DNA of 64,000 nucleotides, taken from contig NZ_JAAALO010000001.1 in the NCBI RefSeq assembly GCF_009908295.1, positions 992,001-1,056,000 of the forward strand, read 5' to 3'. Shown here piece after piece: positions 60,636-64,000 of the stretch. A model generated the notes under the pieces. That model was given only the letters and a program-made list of their open reading frames with translations, did no database searches and was not told where the DNA came from. The position numbers and the translations under genes are program-made. Origin of the DNA: Micromonospora rubida (lineage in GTDB: Bacteria > Actinomycetota > Actinomycetes > Mycobacteriales > Micromonosporaceae). The stretch's first letter is position 1, and every line of letters begins with the position of its first letter.

Positions 60636-61946
60636 ATGATGCGCAAATCCTCAGCCGGTTTCGCCACGATGCTCATCCTCGCCGCGCTGATGGTCGCCGA
60701 CCCGGGCCGCGCCACCCCGGCGACCGCGGCGACCAAGCCGGTGATCAACGGCGCCGTGTTCAACGACCCGGTCGGTACGCCGGAACAGCAGAGCGCCATC
60801 TTCACGCAGATCATCGCGCTGGTGAACGCGACGCCCTCCGGCGAGGAGATCAGGGTGTCCATGTTCGGCTTCGGCGACGCGGCCGTGGCCGACGCGCTCA
60901 ACGCTGCCGCACGCCGCGGCGTGCGGGTGAAGGTGATCCTCGACGACTCGTCGTATCTCGACGACAGCGGCAAGCCCAAGGACAGCCCAGCCTGGAACAC
61001 GCTGAGCAATCCGACAACCGGGCTCGGCACAGATGACAGGAAGCCGTCGTGGGTGGTGGTCTGCGACGACCAGTTCGAGGACAACGACGGCGTCGACGAC
61101 GTCAGTCGCGGCTGCCTCGCCACCGCGCCACCCGGCCCGGCCTACAACCACAACAAGTTCTTCCTGTTCTCCAAGGTCGGCCCGTTCGACGACGGCACCA
61201 CGTACCAGAAGGTGGTGCTCCAGACCTCGTCCAACCTCACCGACTGGTACAAGGTGGAGACGTTCAACGACGCGGTGACCTTCACCGACGCGACGGTCTA
61301 CGACGCGTACGCGAAATACCACGAGGACCAGCGGCGGCTGCGGTACTCCAGCACGGGCGACAACGGCTACTACCGCAGCACCCCGACCGGCACCACATAC
61401 CGCGCCTACTTCTTCCCGCGCGCCGACTCCTCGTACAACAACCCCACCAGCGACACCATCGTCAACGCGCTGGACGAGGTCAGGTGCGCCTACACCGGTG
61501 CGGACGGGAAGAAGCACCAGACCGACATCCGCATCCTGGTGCTGGACTTCCTCAAGTCACGCAAGCAGGTCGCGACCAAGCTCGCCGCGCTGCGCGCCGG
61601 GGGATGCTGGATCGACGTCATCTACGCGGAGAGCGACACGACCATCGAGGGCATGCTGGACGGTGCCGGCATCCAACGGCTGCGTTGCATGGTCAACGTG
61701 GCGCCGGGCATCGACATCCGTCCGCACAACAAGGTCATGCTGATCGACGGCGACTACAACGGCGACATCACCCCGCGCGTGTACACCGGCAGCCCGAACC
61801 TGGACGGCTCGTCGCTGCGCTCGTCGGACCAGGCGCTGCTGCGCATCACCAGCGCCTCATACCACGCCAGCTACCTGAGCTTCTTCTACAAGGTGCGCAG
61901 CCTCTGCCGCACCGGCGTGGGTGGGGCTGTCTCGGCGAGATCCTGA
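60636..61946 (+). CDS. Secreted phospholipase D-like protein, 436 aa
   Basis: A signal peptide (FATMLILAALMVADPGRATP) is followed by two PLD motifs: YNHNKFFLFS (H172, K174) and PHNKVMLID (H364, K366, D371). The first lacks the final Asp (Ser at 179), so the pair is asymmetric, as in some bacterial PLD-like proteins. The layout (EEIRVSMFGFGDAAVADALN, RRGVRVKVILDDSSY) is that of PLD-domain nucleases/phosphodiesterases with unknown substrate. ATG 60636 with GAGAGGATC upstream is used. The 285-nt gap before it holds no evident feature. Confidence 0.88.
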   Translation: MMRKSSAGFATMLILAALMVADPGRATPATAATKPVINGAVFNDPVGTPEQQSAIFTQIIALVNATPSGEEIRVSMFGFGDAAVADALNAAARRGVRVKVILDDSSYLDDSGKPKDSPAWNTLSNPTTGLGTDDRKPSWVVVCDDQFEDNDGVDDVSRGCLATAPPGPAYNHNKFFLFSKVGPFDDGTTYQKVVLQTSSNLTDWYKVETFNDAVTFTDATVYDAYAKYHEDQRRLRYSSTGDNGYYRSTPTGTTYRAYFFPRADSSYNNPTSDTIVNALDEVRCAYTGADGKKHQTDIRILVLDFLKSRKQVATKLAALRAGGCWIDVIYAESDTTIEGMLDGAGIQRLRCMVNVAPGIDIRPHNKVMLIDGDYNGDITPRVYTGSPNLDGSSLRSSDQALLRITSASYHASYLSFFYKVRSLCRTGVGGAVSARS

Positions 61947-62254
61947 GTCGCCAGCGCCGTCGACGTAGCGGTTCGTGGCCTGGGTACTCGCTTCGATCAG
62001 GACCTGACGGCGGTGGCCTGACCGGCGGTGATGACGGACCGCCGCAGACACTTGCCCGGACGACGCGCGCTGGCAGGGCCGAACGCACGGCCACGGCGGC
62101 ACCGCGCCCGGCGGTGGTGATCCGCCGCTGGCAACCCGCCCGCCCTGCGGGCGAGGCCAGCCCGTCCGGTCGACGGAACGCTCCCTGGCCCCCGGCTTCC
62201 GGTGATCGAGTGGGCGACCTGTGGCCCGGTGCGGCAGTGCGGGATGCTGGTTCC
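61947..62254. other. Intergenic region with two short hairpins
   Basis: The 308 bp between the PLD gene and the AfsR-like gene hold no credible gene. CACCGC-GCCCG-GCGGTG (62100-62116) and GCCCGC-CCT-GCGGGC (62138-62152) are perfect short inverted repeats that could terminate the PLD transcript. A promoter for the next gene is not obvious. Confidence 0.45.
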
Positions 62255-64000
62255 GTGCAGATCACGATCCTCGGCCCGCTCGCCGTCGACGGCCGGCCGG
62301 TCCGGGGCGACCGGCTCGCGACGGTGATCCGCGCCCTCGTCGACGCGCGCGGGCGGGCGGTCTCCACCCCGTTGCTCGTGGACGCCGTGTGGGGTGGCAC
62401 GCCGCCCGACGACGCGGCCGGGGCCGTCCAGGCGCTCGTGTCCCGGGTGCGCCGGCTCGGGCTGCCGGTGGTCGCCGGCCCGGGGGGCTACCGCCTGCCC
62501 GCCGAGGATGTCACCGTCGACGCGGTCGAGGCACGCGCGCTCGCCGAGCGGGCACGTGCCGAACTCCGCACCGGTGACATCCCGGCCGCGCGCAGCACGG
62601 CCGACCAGGCACGGGCCCTGTTTCCCGAGGTCCCCGAGGTGGTCGACGCCGAGGAGGCGCGGCTGTTCGCGGACGTCACCGCACTGCGCGCAGAGGCGGC
62701 CCTCGCCGGCGCCGGGCCGTTCAACGAGGCCGACCTGCGCCGACTCGTCGCGCGTACGCCCCCGGACGAGCCCTCGGCCGCCCTGCTCGTTCGCGTGCTC
62801 GCCGCCCAGGGCCGGGACGCCGAGGCGCTGGAGGTGATCGAGGTGCTTCGCGCCGAACTGGCCGACCGGTACGGCACCGACCCGTCGTCCGTGATCACCC
62901 AGGCCCATCTGGCGCTGCTGCGCGGCGAGCTCACCACCCCGGCTGTGGAGACGCAGCCCCGTGCCCGGCCGACGCGGATCGCCCTGCCCGCCGCGTGGCA
63001 CCGGCCCATGACCGCCCTCGTCGGCCGGGAACGGGACGTCGAGGGCGTGGGCGAGGCGCTCGTCGAGGCGGCAGTGGTGACGATCGTGGCGACCGGCGGC
63101 GCGGGCAAGACCCGCCTCGCCGCCGAGGTGGCCCGCCGCGCGGCGGCGGCCGGGCAGGCCGTACGCGTGATCGAACTCGCCGGCCTGCGCTCACCCGACG
63201 AGGTGCTGCCCACGGTGCTCGGGGCGCTCGGCGGAGCGGACACCTCGGCGACCGGCGGCAACCTGGGCCTCGAACGGCGGGTCCTCAGTCCGGCGGAGCG
63301 GTTACGCGCCGTGGCGCCCGACCTCGACGGGCTGCTCGTGCTGGACAACTGCGAGCACGTTCTCGACGCCGTGGCCACCGTCGTCGCGGACCTGGTCGCG
63401 GTGGCCTCGCCGGAGGTCACCGTGCTCGCCACGAGCCGGGCCCCGCTGGGTCTGGCCGGCGAGCTGGTCCACCGGCTGACCGTGTTGCCGGATGCCGATG
63501 CGCTGGCGCTGCTCGAATCCCGGGCGCGGGCCGGCGGCGCGGTGCCGACCTGGGACACCGTACGCGCGCTTGCGCTGTGCCACCGGCTCGACAGCCTGCC
63601 GCTGGCGCTCGAACTGGCCGCCGCGCGACTGCGGCACATGCCGATCGACGACGTGCTCGCCGGGCTGACCGACCGGTTCGCGCTGCTCGACGACGCGCTG
63701 CGCGGCCTGCCGGACCGGCACGCGAGCCTGTGGGCGATGGTCGACTGGAGCCGGGAACTGCTCGCGCCCGACGACCAGGAGTTGCTCCAGCGGGTCGCGG
63801 TCATCCCCGCGCCGTTCACCGCGGACCTCGCCGCCGCGGTGGCGCAGGCCCCCGACGTACGACGCGGCCTGGCGACGCTCGTCGAACAGTCCCTGCTGAC
63901 CCTGGTCGAGGGGGACGGCCCGCCCCGCTACCGGATGCTCGAAACCGTCCGGGAGTACGGCGAAGCGCGCCTCGGCGCCGCCGGCCACCGGGATCTGGCC
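62255..64000 (+). CDS. AfsR/SARP-type regulator with NB-ARC ATPase, N-terminal 582 aa (cut by window)
   Basis: GTG 62255 starts VQITILGPLAVDGRPVRGDR, the OmpR-like DNA-binding domain of AfsR/SARP regulators (to about residue 90), followed by a BTAD-like helical domain (to about 215) and an NB-ARC ATPase with GGAGKT (281-286) and a Walker B-like GLLVLDNCEHVLDAV. LATSRAPLGLAGE is the usual RNBS-like segment after it. The frame is open at the right edge, so the TPR or other C-terminal part is outside. Such proteins switch on secondary metabolism clusters when ATP-bound. The target genes are probably to the right of the window. Confidence 0.9.
   Translation, partial: MQITILGPLAVDGRPVRGDRLATVIRALVDARGRAVSTPLLVDAVWGGTPPDDAAGAVQALVSRVRRLGLPVVAGPGGYRLPAEDVTVDAVEARALAERARAELRTGDIPAARSTADQARALFPEVPEVVDAEEARLFADVTALRAEAALAGAGPFNEADLRRLVARTPPDEPSAALLVRVLAAQGRDAEALEVIEVLRAELADRYGTDPSSVITQAHLALLRGELTTPAVETQPRARPTRIALPAAWHRPMTALVGRERDVEGVGEALVEAAVVTIVATGGAGKTRLAAEVARRAAAAGQAVRVIELAGLRSPDEVLPTVLGALGGADTSATGGNLGLERRVLSPAERLRAVAPDLDGLLVLDNCEHVLDAVATVVADLVAVASPEVTVLATSRAPLGLAGELVHRLTVLPDADALALLESRARAGGAVPTWDTVRALALCHRLDSLPLALELAAARLRHMPIDDVLAGLTDRFALLDDALRGLPDRHASLWAMVDWSRELLAPDDQELLQRVAVIPAPFTADLAAAVAQAPDVRRGLATLVEQSLLTLVEGDGPPRYRMLETVREYGEARLGAAGHRDLA

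Noticed and set aside
1..64000. tRNA and rRNA genes
   Set aside because: No cloverleaf-like or conserved rRNA sequence was recognised in the intergenic regions I read.

Overview
The window is very GC-rich DNA (G/C at most third codon positions) with ESX-type secretion genes, SigE-type ECF sigma factors, an AfsR/SARP-type regulator and many GTG starts. That points to a filamentous actinomycete, most plausibly in the Micromonosporaceae; the family placement is inference.

Region A (1-34592, minus strand) is one long type VII secretion (T7SS) locus read right to left: a family 2 glycosyltransferase, two uncharacterised proteins, a beta-helix protein fused to two CbbX/EccA-type AAA+ ATPase modules, EccC, a DXD glycosyltransferase, EccD, EccB, two WXG100-type proteins, a 125-aa protein, an 820-aa NPFAN-repeat protein, a YbaB/EbfC-like protein, a 113-aa protein and an enormous open frame that runs off the left edge (at least 4184 codons). 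Several junctions are ATGA/GTGA overlaps, so much of the locus is probably co-transcribed. The giant protein carries a metzincin-like zinc motif and an OTU-like cysteine protease signature, and is the obvious candidate effector. EccE and the mycosin protease are not seen.

Region B (34800-42300) is a signalling block: an ECF sigma factor and a soluble histidine kinase diverge from the T7SS locus. A NarL-type response regulator is followed by a protein combining a degenerate histidine kinase with what looks like a degenerate dynamin-like GTPase. Divergent from these is a membrane-anchored Hsp70-like ATPase with extracellular discoidin-like and ricin-like domains.

Region C (42300-47430) is mixed and partly decayed: a putative lipoprotein, a MerR fragment, an LRV/HEAT-like repeat protein, an IS481-type remnant with an inverted repeat, an internally deleted subtilase pseudogene, and a SigE-type sigma factor with its coupled membrane anti-sigma-like partner.

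Region D (47450-53530) is a compact RiPP cluster: a 56-aa precursor with a double-glycine leader, an ATP-grasp ligase, a PPIase-related maturation protein and a C39 peptidase ABC exporter, with a divergent LuxR-type regulator. Together they read as a graspetide-like pathway: the ligase would crosslink the acid/hydroxyl/lysine-rich core, and the C39 exporter would cleave after GG and secrete it.

Region E (53690-64000) holds a sigma factor pseudogene fused by deletion to another gene's tail, a secreted M64 metallopeptidase, a very long hairpin, a soluble Ser/Thr kinase, an uncharacterised pair with an oddly frameshifted start, an orphan N6-adenine DNA methylase-like protein, a secreted phospholipase D-like protein and the first part of an AfsR-like NB-ARC regulator cut by the right edge. 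No tRNA, rRNA or CRISPR was recognised.
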